Origin: Lachnospiraceae bacterium
GTDB taxonomy: Bacteria > Bacillota > Clostridia > Lachnospirales > Lachnospiraceae
Direction of reading: 5' to 3'
DNA: 40,069 bases
Assembly: GCA_016281085.1 (NCBI GenBank)
Contig: JAEEHY010000013.1
Location: forward strand, 1 to 40,069
Below the pieces are notes generated by a model. The model was not told the DNA's origin. It saw only the letters and a list, made by a program, of their open reading frames with translations, and did no database searches. The position numbers and the translations under genes are program-made. How positions within the stretch are numbered: position 1 is the stretch's first letter; every line of letters starts with the position of its first letter. This document shows, piece by piece, positions 25,381 through 33,811 of the stretch.

Positions 25381-26094
25381 ATGGTTAAGGAAGACAGCCT
25401 GTATATTGTTATACCGGCTTATAATGAAGAAGAGAATATAAGACAGGTAATAGCGGACTGGTATCCGATAGTGGATGTAAGGAGCGGCGACAGCCGTCTT
25501 GTTGTCGTGAATGACGGAAGCAGGGATAATACCTTAAATGTATTAAAGGAATTACAGAAGGAGCATCCTAAGCTTGTTGTTCTTGATAAGGAGAACGGCG
25601 GGCATGGTTCAACCATACTGTACGGATACGATTATGCTCTTAAACAGGGAGCGGAGTACATATTTCAGACTGATTCCGACGGACAGACCTATGCGTCCGA
25701 ATTTGACGCGTTCTGGAATGAGAGAAACAGTTATGATATGCTGATCGGTCACCGGAATCACAGAGAGGACGGGTTGTCAAGGGTTATCGTCACCAAGGTC
25801 CTTAAGCTCGTGATCGGTATGTGCTTTCATGTCAGCGTTACAGACGCCAATACTCCGTACAGGCTTATGAGGGCTTCTGTCCTGAAGGAGGAGATCGGTC
25901 TTGTACCTAAAGATTTCTTCCTGTCAAATGTACTGATAACCGTACTGTTTACAAAACATCTTCGCAAGATCAAGTACATTCCGATAACCTTCCGGCCAAG
26001 ACAGGGAGGCGTGAATTCAATAAATCTTAAGAGGATATTTAAGATAGGACGTCAGTCGCTTAAGGATTTCAGGGAACTTAACAGGAAAATGTAG
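25381..26094 (+). CDS. GT2, polyprenyl-phosphate-sugar synthase-like (DPM1/CsbB type)
   Basis: The 237-aa soluble GT2 starts YIVIPAYNEEENI and has VVVNDGSRDNT, ENGGHGSTILYGYDYAL and the metal-site QTDSDGQ (D98, D100). That is the DPM1/DPG-synthase pattern, in which a nucleotide sugar is loaded on dolichyl or undecaprenyl phosphate. CsbB-type homologues carry C-terminal membrane helices; this one lacks them and would rely on a partner. GtrA follows 60 bp downstream and a GT87 protein lies upstream, so a complete synthase, flippase and transferase set is assembled here. AGAGGAAAG is rather far from the ATG. Confidence 0.85.
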   Translation: MVKEDSLYIVIPAYNEEENIRQVIADWYPIVDVRSGDSRLVVVNDGSRDNTLNVLKELQKEHPKLVVLDKENGGHGSTILYGYDYALKQGAEYIFQTDSDGQTYASEFDAFWNERNSYDMLIGHRNHREDGLSRVIVTKVLKLVIGMCFHVSVTDANTPYRLMRASVLKEEIGLVPKDFFLSNVLITVLFTKHLRKIKYIPITFRPRQGGVNSINLKRIFKIGRQSLKDFRELNRKM

Positions 26095-26154
26095 AAGGGG
26101 CATTTTTGTTTTATATTTTTTATAAGAATCAAGTAACAGAGAGGAGAGTGTCAA

Positions 26155-26697
26155 TTGAGTACTTCAAAGACTGCTGCAGACCAGCAGGTAAATAATGAAA
26201 AGGGGAACAAAAAAAAGAAGCTGATTGAACAGATACTTAAATTCGGAGTTGTAGGAGGAATAGCGTTTCTTATAGATTTTGCGGTATATACGATCGCAAA
26301 TAAGCTGCTTCCTTTTGAGAAGGGTTATATAGTTGCCGGGGTTCTGGGCTTTTCCATATCGCTGATCTTTAATTATCTGGCCAGCATGAAGTTCGTGTTC
26401 GAAAGAAGAGAGGATACGAGCAGGCAGAAGGAGTTCACCATATTTCTGGTGCTGAGTCTTATAGGACTTGTACTTAATGAACTGTTTCTGTTGCTTTATG
26501 TTGAGGGTATGGATGCCCATATCGGATGGATACATTCCATACATGAGGCTATATACGGCTTTATCGCTTCGAAAGGAGTTAATGCGGTCGCGAGTGTTCA
26601 GGAGCTGGCAGAGTTCTTTGCCAAGATATTTGCCACAGCTCTTGTGATGGTATATAACTTCATAAGCCGAAAGATGATATTGGAGAAAAAGAATTAA
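26155..26697 (+). CDS. GtrA-family membrane protein (polyprenyl-phosphate-sugar flippase)
   Basis: The 180-aa protein has a basic N-terminus and four predicted helices. It carries the family hallmark KFGVVGGIAFLIDFAVYTI, followed by GFSISLIFNYLASMKFVF, and a terminal VYNFISRKMIL. GtrA proteins (GtcA in Listeria) are thought to flip undecaprenyl-phosphate sugars. The start is a TTG at 26155, supported by GAGGAG eight bases upstream; no suitable ATG exists nearby. It pairs with the GT2 just upstream and could serve the YfhO and GT87 proteins. The 60-bp spacer in front is AT-rich, but I see no definite promoter or terminator. Confidence 0.92.
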   Translation: MSTSKTAADQQVNNEKGNKKKKLIEQILKFGVVGGIAFLIDFAVYTIANKLLPFEKGYIVAGVLGFSISLIFNYLASMKFVFERREDTSRQKEFTIFLVLSLIGLVLNELFLLLYVEGMDAHIGWIHSIHEAIYGFIASKGVNAVASVQELAEFFAKIFATALVMVYNFISRKMILEKKN

Positions 26698-26712
26698 CAG
26701 GGTGTGATATAT

Positions 26713-27924
26713 ATGAATAAGTATAAAAGAATAGTATCGTTGACTGCTGCTGTAATGCTGATGCTGGGGGTTGTGCTGTCGGGGTGCGGAGCTGAAGATA
26801 CAAAGGATTTAACCAATATTGATATACAGGAAAATGCCGATCCCGTGAAAGATACGGCAGATAGTACGACTGTATCCGATGACAATACGGAAAATGCTGT
26901 TGATGATACGGACAGCACAATGCTCAATGTCGATGCAGAGGATGCGGTGGCATATTCATCCATACCGGCGGGAGAAGAGCCTGAGGAAGATGAAGAGGTT
27001 AACGAAGTGGTTGATGAAAAGGATCAGGTGCTTCGTACCGAAGACGGCAAGATCATAGTTGATCTTATTATGTTCATGGGGCAGAGTAATATGTCGGGTA
27101 CCGGAGGTAATGTGGACTATGCTCCCAAGGTTCCCGAAGGTCACGGATATGAATTCAGGGCTATTTCGGATCCGACGAGGCTTTATCCTGTTGAAGAGCC
27201 CTTCGGCATAAACGAGAATGTACCCGGAGCGATAGAGGATTATCCGATAGCAAAGAGAGGATCGCTTGTGTCGGCCTTTATAAATGAATATTATGAACTG
27301 ACCGGAGTACCTGTCGTTGCCGTATCGGCATCATCGGGAGGCAGGGACACTGCATTCTGGATGAGTCAGCCTGTAATGCATGATTTTGCCGAGAGGCAGA
27401 AAAGGGCTCAGGTATGGCTTGAGAGTAATGACTATTATATCCGGAAGCAGTATGTTATATGGCTGCAGGGTGAGTCGGATGCGGAAGACGGACTGACACC
27501 GGAACTGTATAATCAGAATATGGATAATATCATCCGTCCGCTCTTCATAGGAGGTCTTCAGAAGGTGTTTATCATAACGCCCGGACGAACACTTACCGGC
27601 AGGCGCTTTTTTGACAATATAGTCTATTCTCAGATCAATATGTGTAAGGTGAGCGGGTATTACGCACTGGCTACTACAGTACTTAACGGAGTGAGTACCG
27701 AGTATATGGTTGATGAGTACCATTACAATCAGTCGGCCCTCAATCTTGCGGGAAAGGAAGCGGCCAAGAGTGCAGCATACTATACACTTAACGGAAAAGA
27801 AATGTGCCTGTACAATTACAGGGATGATGAAGTATATGTACCCGAAGGCTTTGAATATACCGAGGAAGAAATGAAGGTTGAACCCGTTGATTTTAACGAA
27901 AACGGTGATCTGGTGAGGTATTAG
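26713..27924 (+). CDS. Lipoprotein carbohydrate O-acetylesterase (SASA/CE6-like SGNH hydrolase)
   Basis: The protein (403 aa from ATG 26713) has a signal peptide ending in the lipobox VLSGC, then an acidic Asp/Thr/Glu linker of about 80 residues and an SGNH-type domain. FMGQSNMSG gives the nucleophile (S125), SASSGG and WLQGESDAED the further blocks, and DEYHYNQSALNLAG the Asp/His pair (H337). This matches sialate-O-acetylesterase/CE6 enzymes that remove acetyl esters from sugars. The lipid anchor puts it on the outer face of the membrane, where it could trim acetyl groups added by the MBOAT/AlgJ pair. The track's GTG at 26704 is less likely than the ATG, which follows AGGGTG. Confidence 0.83.
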   Translation: MNKYKRIVSLTAAVMLMLGVVLSGCGAEDTKDLTNIDIQENADPVKDTADSTTVSDDNTENAVDDTDSTMLNVDAEDAVAYSSIPAGEEPEEDEEVNEVVDEKDQVLRTEDGKIIVDLIMFMGQSNMSGTGGNVDYAPKVPEGHGYEFRAISDPTRLYPVEEPFGINENVPGAIEDYPIAKRGSLVSAFINEYYELTGVPVVAVSASSGGRDTAFWMSQPVMHDFAERQKRAQVWLESNDYYIRKQYVIWLQGESDAEDGLTPELYNQNMDNIIRPLFIGGLQKVFIITPGRTLTGRRFFDNIVYSQINMCKVSGYYALATTVLNGVSTEYMVDEYHYNQSALNLAGKEAAKSAAYYTLNGKEMCLYNYRDDEVYVPEGFEYTEEEMKVEPVDFNENGDLVRY

Positions 27925-27925
27925 C

Positions 27926-28705
27926 ATGGATAAAATACTTGTTTTTATACCGGCATACAATTGCGAGAATCAGATAATCAGGGTGCTCGAGCAGTTCGAC
28001 AGCGAGGTGCTTGAGTATATATCGGAGATAATCGTGGTTAATAACCGCAGTACTGACAATACCGAGATGCTGGTTGCCGCATACATAAGGCAGCATAAGG
28101 AAATACCGGTATCCCTGCTCAGGAATAAAGACAATTACGGGCTGGGCGGATCGCACAAGGTGGCGTTTGATTATGCGGTTAATAACGGCTTTGAATATGT
28201 GGTGGTCCTGCACGGTGACGATCAGGGCTCAATAAAGGATTTCCTGCCGGTCTTTAAGAACAGGTATTACCGGAAGCATGACTGTGTGCTCGGAGCAAGG
28301 TTTATGGTCGGTTCGAAGCTTAAGGGATATTCACTGTTCCGGACCTTCGGGAATATTATTTATGATTTTCTCTTTGCGTCGGTGGTACGGAATAAGATAT
28401 ACGATCTTGGTTCGGGACTTAATATTTACAATGTCAATATGCTTAAGGACAGATATTACGAGAAGTTTCCGGACAATCTCATGTTTAATTACTGTATGAT
28501 CCTGGCAGCAGGCTACTATGGACATGATATCAGGTTTTATCCGATATCATGGCGGGAGGATGATCAGGTCAGTAACGTGAAGATGGTAAATCAGGCGGTC
28601 ACGGTACTTAAGATGCTCAGAGATTATCGAAGAAATCCGGATGTGATAACAGGAGAGTACAGGGAAGTAGTAATACCGGAGTACAGGGCTGAGATCATAG
28701 CATAG
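27926..28705 (+). CDS. GT2 glycosyltransferase, DPM/DPG-synthase-like
   Basis: This 259-aa soluble GT2 carries VFIPAYNCENQI, VVNNRSTDNT, NYGLGGSHKVAFDYA and the metal-site HGDDQG (D98, D99), followed by GARFMVGS and LGSGLNIY. It belongs to the broad family that makes polyprenyl-phosphate sugars or transfers to lipid acceptors. It starts one base after the esterase stop, which implies coupling. The next gene is an AglD/MprF-type membrane protein, a combination often seen together. Substrate unknown. Confidence 0.83.
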   Translation: MDKILVFIPAYNCENQIIRVLEQFDSEVLEYISEIIVVNNRSTDNTEMLVAAYIRQHKEIPVSLLRNKDNYGLGGSHKVAFDYAVNNGFEYVVVLHGDDQGSIKDFLPVFKNRYYRKHDCVLGARFMVGSKLKGYSLFRTFGNIIYDFLFASVVRNKIYDLGSGLNIYNVNMLKDRYYEKFPDNLMFNYCMILAAGYYGHDIRFYPISWREDDQVSNVKMVNQAVTVLKMLRDYRRNPDVITGEYREVVIPEYRAEIIA

Positions 28706-28721
28706 CGGTGGATGATTGGAT

Positions 28722-29510
28722 ATGATTAAGTTGGTGTTGGCAGGCATACTGTGTGTAGTATGGTTTTTCCTGATACATACAGTCAAGATGTTCCGTATGT
28801 ATCTTGTGCTTGTGGAGAATAAGATAACGTTTATAAGATTTGTTGCAGCCTACTGCAGGACGACACTGCTCAACCTGATCGTCCCGTTTAAGCTTGGCGA
28901 GATATACAGGATGATCGTATATTCAAGGCTTACGGGGAACCCGGGTGTGGGTATTGCGGGTGTGGTGGTAGACAGGTTCTTTGATACACTTGCACTGGTA
29001 TTTATCCTTTTGCCGCTCCATGCACTGTATCCGTCCGGTATATCTGCGGTGTCTGTATTTCTGTTTGTGTTTGTTGCCGTTGTGATTTTTGTGTTTGCGA
29101 TGTTTCCCGCGGCATATAAGTACCTTAATAAGTACATAATCATAAACCGTGAATCAAGGAACTCAATGACTGTGTTAAGATGGCTCGAGGTGCTTAACAA
29201 CGGATATGAATATGTAAGGAAGCTGGTTTCCGGGAGATATGCCCTGATAGCGCTTATGTCCTTTGGTGCGTGGGTGCTTGAAGGCGGACTGCTGTTTTTT
29301 ATTGCGGGGGTACTCGGTATTCCTTTTGACGCAGGTGATTTTTCGGACTACATTACGTCAATACTTTCAACTGCACACAGTGAGCTGCAGGGGAAGTATA
29401 CATGGTTCAGTATTATCGTGATGGCGATATTTACCGTGCCTGCTCTGGCGGCTGCCCTGGCAGACAGGAACAGATACAGATCGAAACAGGTCAGGAGCAG
29501 AGAGGGTTAG
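28722..29510 (+). CDS. Lysylphosphatidylglycerol synthase TM-region / AglD-like (UPF0104) membrane protein
   Basis: The 262-aa protein has about six helices and the family signature LIVPFKLGEIYRMIVYSR, then GVVVDRFFDTLALV. The family includes the membrane part of MprF and archaeal AglD partners and is associated with lipid flipping or lipid-linked sugar transfer. It is shorter than typical members (about 300-340 aa), mostly at the C-terminus. I start at ATG 28722 (GGTGG upstream); the track uses TTG 28716. Given the upstream GT2, handling of a lipid-linked sugar is the most plausible role. Confidence 0.78.
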   Translation: MIKLVLAGILCVVWFFLIHTVKMFRMYLVLVENKITFIRFVAAYCRTTLLNLIVPFKLGEIYRMIVYSRLTGNPGVGIAGVVVDRFFDTLALVFILLPLHALYPSGISAVSVFLFVFVAVVIFVFAMFPAAYKYLNKYIIINRESRNSMTVLRWLEVLNNGYEYVRKLVSGRYALIALMSFGAWVLEGGLLFFIAGVLGIPFDAGDFSDYITSILSTAHSELQGKYTWFSIIVMAIFTVPALAAALADRNRYRSKQVRSREG

Positions 29511-29514
29511 ATAT

Positions 29515-30933
29515 ATGCGTAAGGTTTTGATAATATATGATGATTCAAGAAAGCCCGGTCAGGAAATAAGTCAGATAACCGGACGAAAGAGCTTCGGAAA
29601 TATCATTTTCAAGCGGTTGTCCTTAAGACAGAGGACCGGGGACAGGCTTGCGGGGCTTAAACATGTGGAAGCCTTTATTGCGGCAAGCGATACCGAAGCG
29701 CTTAAAAATGTTGATGTTTCTGCCGGACCGGCTGTATTTAAGCTGTATTCGGATTTTGAGACTGCTGATATAGAAGCGGTCAATGTACTTCTTGAGAAGT
29801 CATTATATGTTAAGGAGAATTATTCGGTCATCTGTGAAGACAGGATCGCAGCAGTGATCTATCCTTCGTTTGATGCATATAAAGCACAGCGGAATATATC
29901 TGATGAAGAGGAATATGAGAGGATCGTTTCGTCAGCCTTCATTTCCCTCGCGGATGCCGGAAATTTCAGAACCTTTATAACGAGCGGATTTGACGCAAGG
30001 TTCTTTAACGCACTTGAGGGTGATGACTATACTGTGGTAAAACGCTCGGCCGGTGTCGATAAGCTGAGAAGGGAATATACCTATTTTACTCTTCTGCCGC
30101 CCGAAATGAAGCAGTGGTTCGCCACGGTATATGATTACAAAGAAGGAGCTGACAGTGCATCATATTCCATAGAGCGGTATCACATGACGGACCTTGCCAT
30201 CAGGTATGTTCACGGGGCAATAGATGAGGAAGAATTCAGGGCGATCATGGAGCGGCTGTTCCATTTCATCAAAAGCAGGAAAGTAAAGCAGGTAAGCGAT
30301 GATGAATACAACAGCAACGCAAAGTCCCTGTATATAGACAAGGTTGTTGAACGGACAGAGACTCTCAAGGGTCTTAAGGGCTATGACAGGATAAGTGATT
30401 ATATAGCGACAGGTACGGATTACAGGAATATAGATGAGATCGTGGACAGATACAGGGGGCTGTATGAGAGTATCACCGGAGGGCGTAGGTTCATGAAGCT
30501 TATGGCAGTGGGACACGGTGATCTGTGTTTTTCGAATATCCTGTACAATCATGACGCGAGGCTGCTTCGTCTTATCGATCCAAAGGGAGCGATGACTGAA
30601 GATGAAATGTATATGAATCCGTATTATGACATAGCCAAGCTGTCGCATTCGATCTGCGGGTCATATGATTATTTTAACAGCGATCAGTATGAGATATCAG
30701 TTGATGCCGGAATGAAGCTGAAGCTTGATATAGACAGTGACAATGACAGATATATCAAAATATTCTATGAGTATCTGCATGGAAATGATATTGACGTCAG
30801 GCTGATCAGGCTGTATGAGGCATCGCTGTTTCTGTCAATGCTTCCGCTTCATATTGACAGGGAGAAGAAGGTACTTGGGTTTATTCTGAATGCGATACGG
30901 ATAATGGATGAAACGGAAAAGGGAGATTTGTAA
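29515..30933 (+). CDS. APH/choline-kinase-like phosphotransferase
   Basis: This 472-aa protein has no recognisable domain in its first ~170 residues. The C-terminal part then shows the aminoglycoside-phosphotransferase/choline-kinase catalytic pattern: GHGDLCFSNILY (D336 catalytic, N341 metal) and LIDPKGA (D355). VVKRS (about 180) may supply the ATP-site lysine. Such enzymes phosphorylate hydroxyls of small molecules or sugars in the cytoplasm. The gene sits four bases after the membrane protein and two bases before a HAD phosphatase gene, so kinase and phosphatase are made together. The substrate is not readable from sequence; a sugar, polyol or choline-like group added to the polysaccharide is possible. 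The N-terminal region may be a degenerate nucleotidyltransferase or binding domain, but I see no motif for it. Confidence 0.7.
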   Translation: MRKVLIIYDDSRKPGQEISQITGRKSFGNIIFKRLSLRQRTGDRLAGLKHVEAFIAASDTEALKNVDVSAGPAVFKLYSDFETADIEAVNVLLEKSLYVKENYSVICEDRIAAVIYPSFDAYKAQRNISDEEEYERIVSSAFISLADAGNFRTFITSGFDARFFNALEGDDYTVVKRSAGVDKLRREYTYFTLLPPEMKQWFATVYDYKEGADSASYSIERYHMTDLAIRYVHGAIDEEEFRAIMERLFHFIKSRKVKQVSDDEYNSNAKSLYIDKVVERTETLKGLKGYDRISDYIATGTDYRNIDEIVDRYRGLYESITGGRRFMKLMAVGHGDLCFSNILYNHDARLLRLIDPKGAMTEDEMYMNPYYDIAKLSHSICGSYDYFNSDQYEISVDAGMKLKLDIDSDNDRYIKIFYEYLHGNDIDVRLIRLYEASLFLSMLPLHIDREKKVLGFILNAIRIMDETEKGDL

Positions 30934-30935
30934 AG

Positions 30936-31340
30936 ATGGAAAATGATGCATTAACCTTCATCTTTGACATAGACGGAACATTGTGTCCGATAAAAGGGAC
31001 AGATGAGAGATATGAGGACATGGTACCTTATGCCGAAATGGTGGAAAGGATCCGTGAGTACAAGAAACAGGGTGCGAGGATAGTATTGTTCACATCCCGG
31101 AACATGAACACTTACAACGGAAACATCGGTCTTATAAATGCCAATACGGCCAAGGTTATACTGGAATGGCTTATGAAATGGGATATTCCGTATGATGAGA
31201 TAATCTACGGGAAGCCCTGGCCCGGACACAACGGCTTTTACGTGGATGACAGGACGGTAAGACCGGATGAATTTCTTAACAGGACTGTAGACGAACTTAA
31301 GGATATATGTAAAAAGAGCAGGTGCGATGGGAATAACTGA
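30936..31340 (+). CDS. HAD phosphatase, EcbF/BcbF capsule-biosynthesis type
   Basis: The 134-aa protein is a minimal HAD hydrolase: nucleophile and acid/base in FIFDIDGTL (D11, D13), motif II LFTSR (T53), lysine in YGKPWPG (K93) and motif IV YVDDRTV (D104, D105). Small cap-less HAD enzymes with this arrangement occur in capsule loci, for example BcbF/EcbF, where the substrate is unproven. It probably removes a phosphate from a small phosphorylated intermediate. It follows the APH-like kinase by two bases and overlaps the next GT by 14 bp, which argues for a shared pathway. Confidence 0.85.
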   Translation: MENDALTFIFDIDGTLCPIKGTDERYEDMVPYAEMVERIREYKKQGARIVLFTSRNMNTYNGNIGLINANTAKVILEWLMKWDIPYDEIIYGKPWPGHNGFYVDDRTVRPDEFLNRTVDELKDICKKSRCDGNN

Positions 31341-32787
31341 CAGACTGAACCAATTTAATATGAAACGGGCAATCAGTTATCTTAAACGGAACGGGGCCAA
31401 GAAGACATATTTCAAGGTTATGGAACGTCTCGAACGTGATGATGATGAAAAGTACTATACCGGCAGGGTGCTGTCCGAGAGGCCTGAACGATCCGAACTC
31501 GAAAGACAGAGGAACAGGAAGTTCTTTCATAACTACAGATTCAGCATACTGGTTCCCGCATATAACACTGATCCGGCAGCCTTTAAGGAGATGCTTGATT
31601 CGGTGGTGGAACAGACCTATATGAACTGGGAGCTGTGCATAGCGGACGGAAGTACGACGGAAACGGTAAATGAAACCCTGAAGTCTTACCGTAACGGACT
31701 GGATGAGCAGACCGGTAAGAAGATACGTTATCAGAGGCTCAACGCAAACAGGGGTATAGCAGGTAATTCAAACGGTGCTTTGGTAATGGCTTCGGGTGAT
31801 TATGTCGGACTGCTCGACCATGATGATGTCCTTACGCCCAATGCTCTGTATGAAATAATGGAGGCATTGGAAGCGGGTATTGAGAGAGACGGAAATATCT
31901 ATACCAGCAGGTTTAAGGCATTCTATTCGGATGAAGATAAGACCGATGAAGAAGGAACAAGGTATTTTGACCATCATATTAAGCCCGGTTTTGATATAGA
32001 TCTTCTCAGGAGCAACAATTATATCTGCCACTTTTTCGTGGTTAAGACGGCCGTTGCCCGTAAGGCGGGAGGTTTTCGGAGCGAGTATAACGGGGCGCAG
32101 GATCATGATTTTATTTTCAGGTGTGTGGAACAGCTGAAGCCCGATGAGATATATCATATTCCCAAGGTGCTGTATCACTGGAGATCCAGTGAAACATCAA
32201 CTGCCGAGAATCCGGACAGTAAGCTGTACGCATATGAGGCCGGAAAGAAGGCGGTAAGAGACCATCTTGAGAGGCTTAAGATCAAGGCATCGGTGACCGA
32301 TACCGCACATCTTGGATTTTACAGAGTCAGGTATGAGGTTAATTCACCCAAGATAAAAGAGCTTACCAAGGAAGAATGGGATTATCTGACTGCCGACGGC
32401 TTTAAGGCGATCGAAGAAGATTACATAATGATCATGGGAAATGATATAAAACCCGTTACAAAGGACTATCTTACGGAGCTTGCCGGAATGCTTGCCCGAG
32501 AGGAAGTTGGTGCTGTTGGAGGCAAGATACTGAACAAGCGCGGTGCAATAGACAGTGCGGGATATATGTTTGACGAGTCGGGAAAGCTTAATGCGGCATA
32601 CAGGGGTATGAATGGCAATTATTCCGGATATCACCACAGGGCGTCCATACAGCATAAGGTAGACGGTCTTGCGGCTGACTGTATGATGATCAAGAAAGCT
32701 GCTGTTGAGTATATCGATAAGCCGGTATTTTCTGACAGATTTATCTCGGTATATGATCCGTTTGCCGTATTTAAACGAAAACGATAG
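31327..32787 (+). CDS. GT2 glycosyltransferase with a second, truncated GT2 module
   Basis: The 486-aa protein has a basic N-terminal segment and a complete GT2 domain: FSILVPAYNTDP (about 72), LCIADGST, GLLDHDD (DHDD at 164-167), KPGFDIDLLRSNNYICHF and NGAQDHDF. From about residue 360 it keeps only the middle of a second GT2 domain (IMGNDIKPVT, GAVGGKILNKRGAIDSAGYMFD, GLAADCMMIKK) and then ends. The nucleotide-binding start and the ED(V)D catalytic segment of that module are missing, so only the first domain should be active. It is closest to the two-domain GT at 20324. The ATG lies inside the end of the HAD gene (14-bp overlap). Confidence 0.87.
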   Translation: MGITDRLNQFNMKRAISYLKRNGAKKTYFKVMERLERDDDEKYYTGRVLSERPERSELERQRNRKFFHNYRFSILVPAYNTDPAAFKEMLDSVVEQTYMNWELCIADGSTTETVNETLKSYRNGLDEQTGKKIRYQRLNANRGIAGNSNGALVMASGDYVGLLDHDDVLTPNALYEIMEALEAGIERDGNIYTSRFKAFYSDEDKTDEEGTRYFDHHIKPGFDIDLLRSNNYICHFFVVKTAVARKAGGFRSEYNGAQDHDFIFRCVEQLKPDEIYHIPKVLYHWRSSETSTAENPDSKLYAYEAGKKAVRDHLERLKIKASVTDTAHLGFYRVRYEVNSPKIKELTKEEWDYLTADGFKAIEEDYIMIMGNDIKPVTKDYLTELAGMLAREEVGAVGGKILNKRGAIDSAGYMFDESGKLNAAYRGMNGNYSGYHHRASIQHKVDGLAADCMMIKKAAVEYIDKPVFSDRFISVYDPFAVFKRKR

Positions 32788-32801
32788 CGTAAGATTGAGA
32801 G

Positions 32802-33797
32802 ATGCAGATGAATGAGGAAGCAGTGAGCATGGCCGGGGTCAGCGTAATAATACCCAATTATAACGGAAGTAAGTATTTAAGGGACTGCCTTGCATCTCTT
32901 AATGAGGCTGTGGCGGAGTATGAGCACGGCGAGGCGGAAATAATAATTGTTGATAATGCATCCACGGATGACGGTATTGAGATAATAAAGGAATGCTGTC
33001 CTGCAGCGAGGCTTATAATGCTTGACAGGAATTACGGGTTCTCAAGGGCAGTCAATGAAGGGATCAGGGCATCACGCGGGAAATATGTTATACTACTTAA
33101 TAATGATACAAGGGTATTCAGGGATTTTATCTCAAGGCTTGCAGAGGCGATTGGGAAGGATGACGGTATCTTTTCGGTGAGTTCCAGGATGCTTAAGATG
33201 TCTGACCCCGAGCTTATTGATTCCGCGGGAGATATGTACTGCTGTCTCGGCTGGGCTTTTGCAAGAGGTAAGGACAGACCGTCTTCGGAATATGATAAGA
33301 AAGCGGAGATATTCTCTGCATGTGCGGGTGCTGCGATATACAGAAGATCGGTATTTGATGAGATCGGTTACTTTGATGAAGAGCATTTCGCTTATCTTGA
33401 GGACGTTGATATAGGATACAGGGCGAGGATAAACGGTTACAGGAACTTCTATGAGCCTTCGGCATCCGTATATCATGCCGGAAGCGGGATAAGCGGTTCA
33501 AGATACAACAGGTTTAAGATAGATCTTTCGTCCCGAAACAATGTGTATGTGGCATACAAGAATATGCCTTTGTTACAGCTTGTTTTAAATCTTCCTTTTC
33601 TGGCTGTGGGAACATTTGTCAAAACACTGTTTTTCGCAGGAAAGGGTGAAGGTTTAACATATATCAGGGGGCTTGGAAAAGGATTGATGCTGTGTGTAAA
33701 GGGCAGAAAGTATCCTTTCAGAAATGAAAACCTCGGTAATTATATAAGGATTCAGTTCGAATTGTGGAGAAATATGTTTATACGTTTCCTGGGCTGA
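32802..33797 (+). CDS. GT2 glycosyltransferase, rhamnosyltransferase-like
   Basis: The 331-aa protein has VSVIIPNYNGSKYLRDCL, EIIIVDNASTDDG, LLNNDTRV (NND at 100-102), a GAAIYRRSVFDEIGYFDE segment and YLEDVDIGYRARINGY, the pattern of WbbL-type GT2 enzymes. A hydrophobic stretch near residues 260-280 may attach it to the membrane. The track start at 32802 is kept. The ATG at 32829, preceded by GAGGAAG at eight bases and encoding MAGVSVIIPNYNG, is a strong alternative and would shorten the protein by nine residues. It lies between the degraded GT and the initiating transferase. Confidence 0.88.
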   Translation: MQMNEEAVSMAGVSVIIPNYNGSKYLRDCLASLNEAVAEYEHGEAEIIIVDNASTDDGIEIIKECCPAARLIMLDRNYGFSRAVNEGIRASRGKYVILLNNDTRVFRDFISRLAEAIGKDDGIFSVSSRMLKMSDPELIDSAGDMYCCLGWAFARGKDRPSSEYDKKAEIFSACAGAAIYRRSVFDEIGYFDEEHFAYLEDVDIGYRARINGYRNFYEPSASVYHAGSGISGSRYNRFKIDLSSRNNVYVAYKNMPLLQLVLNLPFLAVGTFVKTLFFAGKGEGLTYIRGLGKGLMLCVKGRKYPFRNENLGNYIRIQFELWRNMFIRFLG

Positions 33798-33811
33798 ACC
33801 GGTGAAGGATT

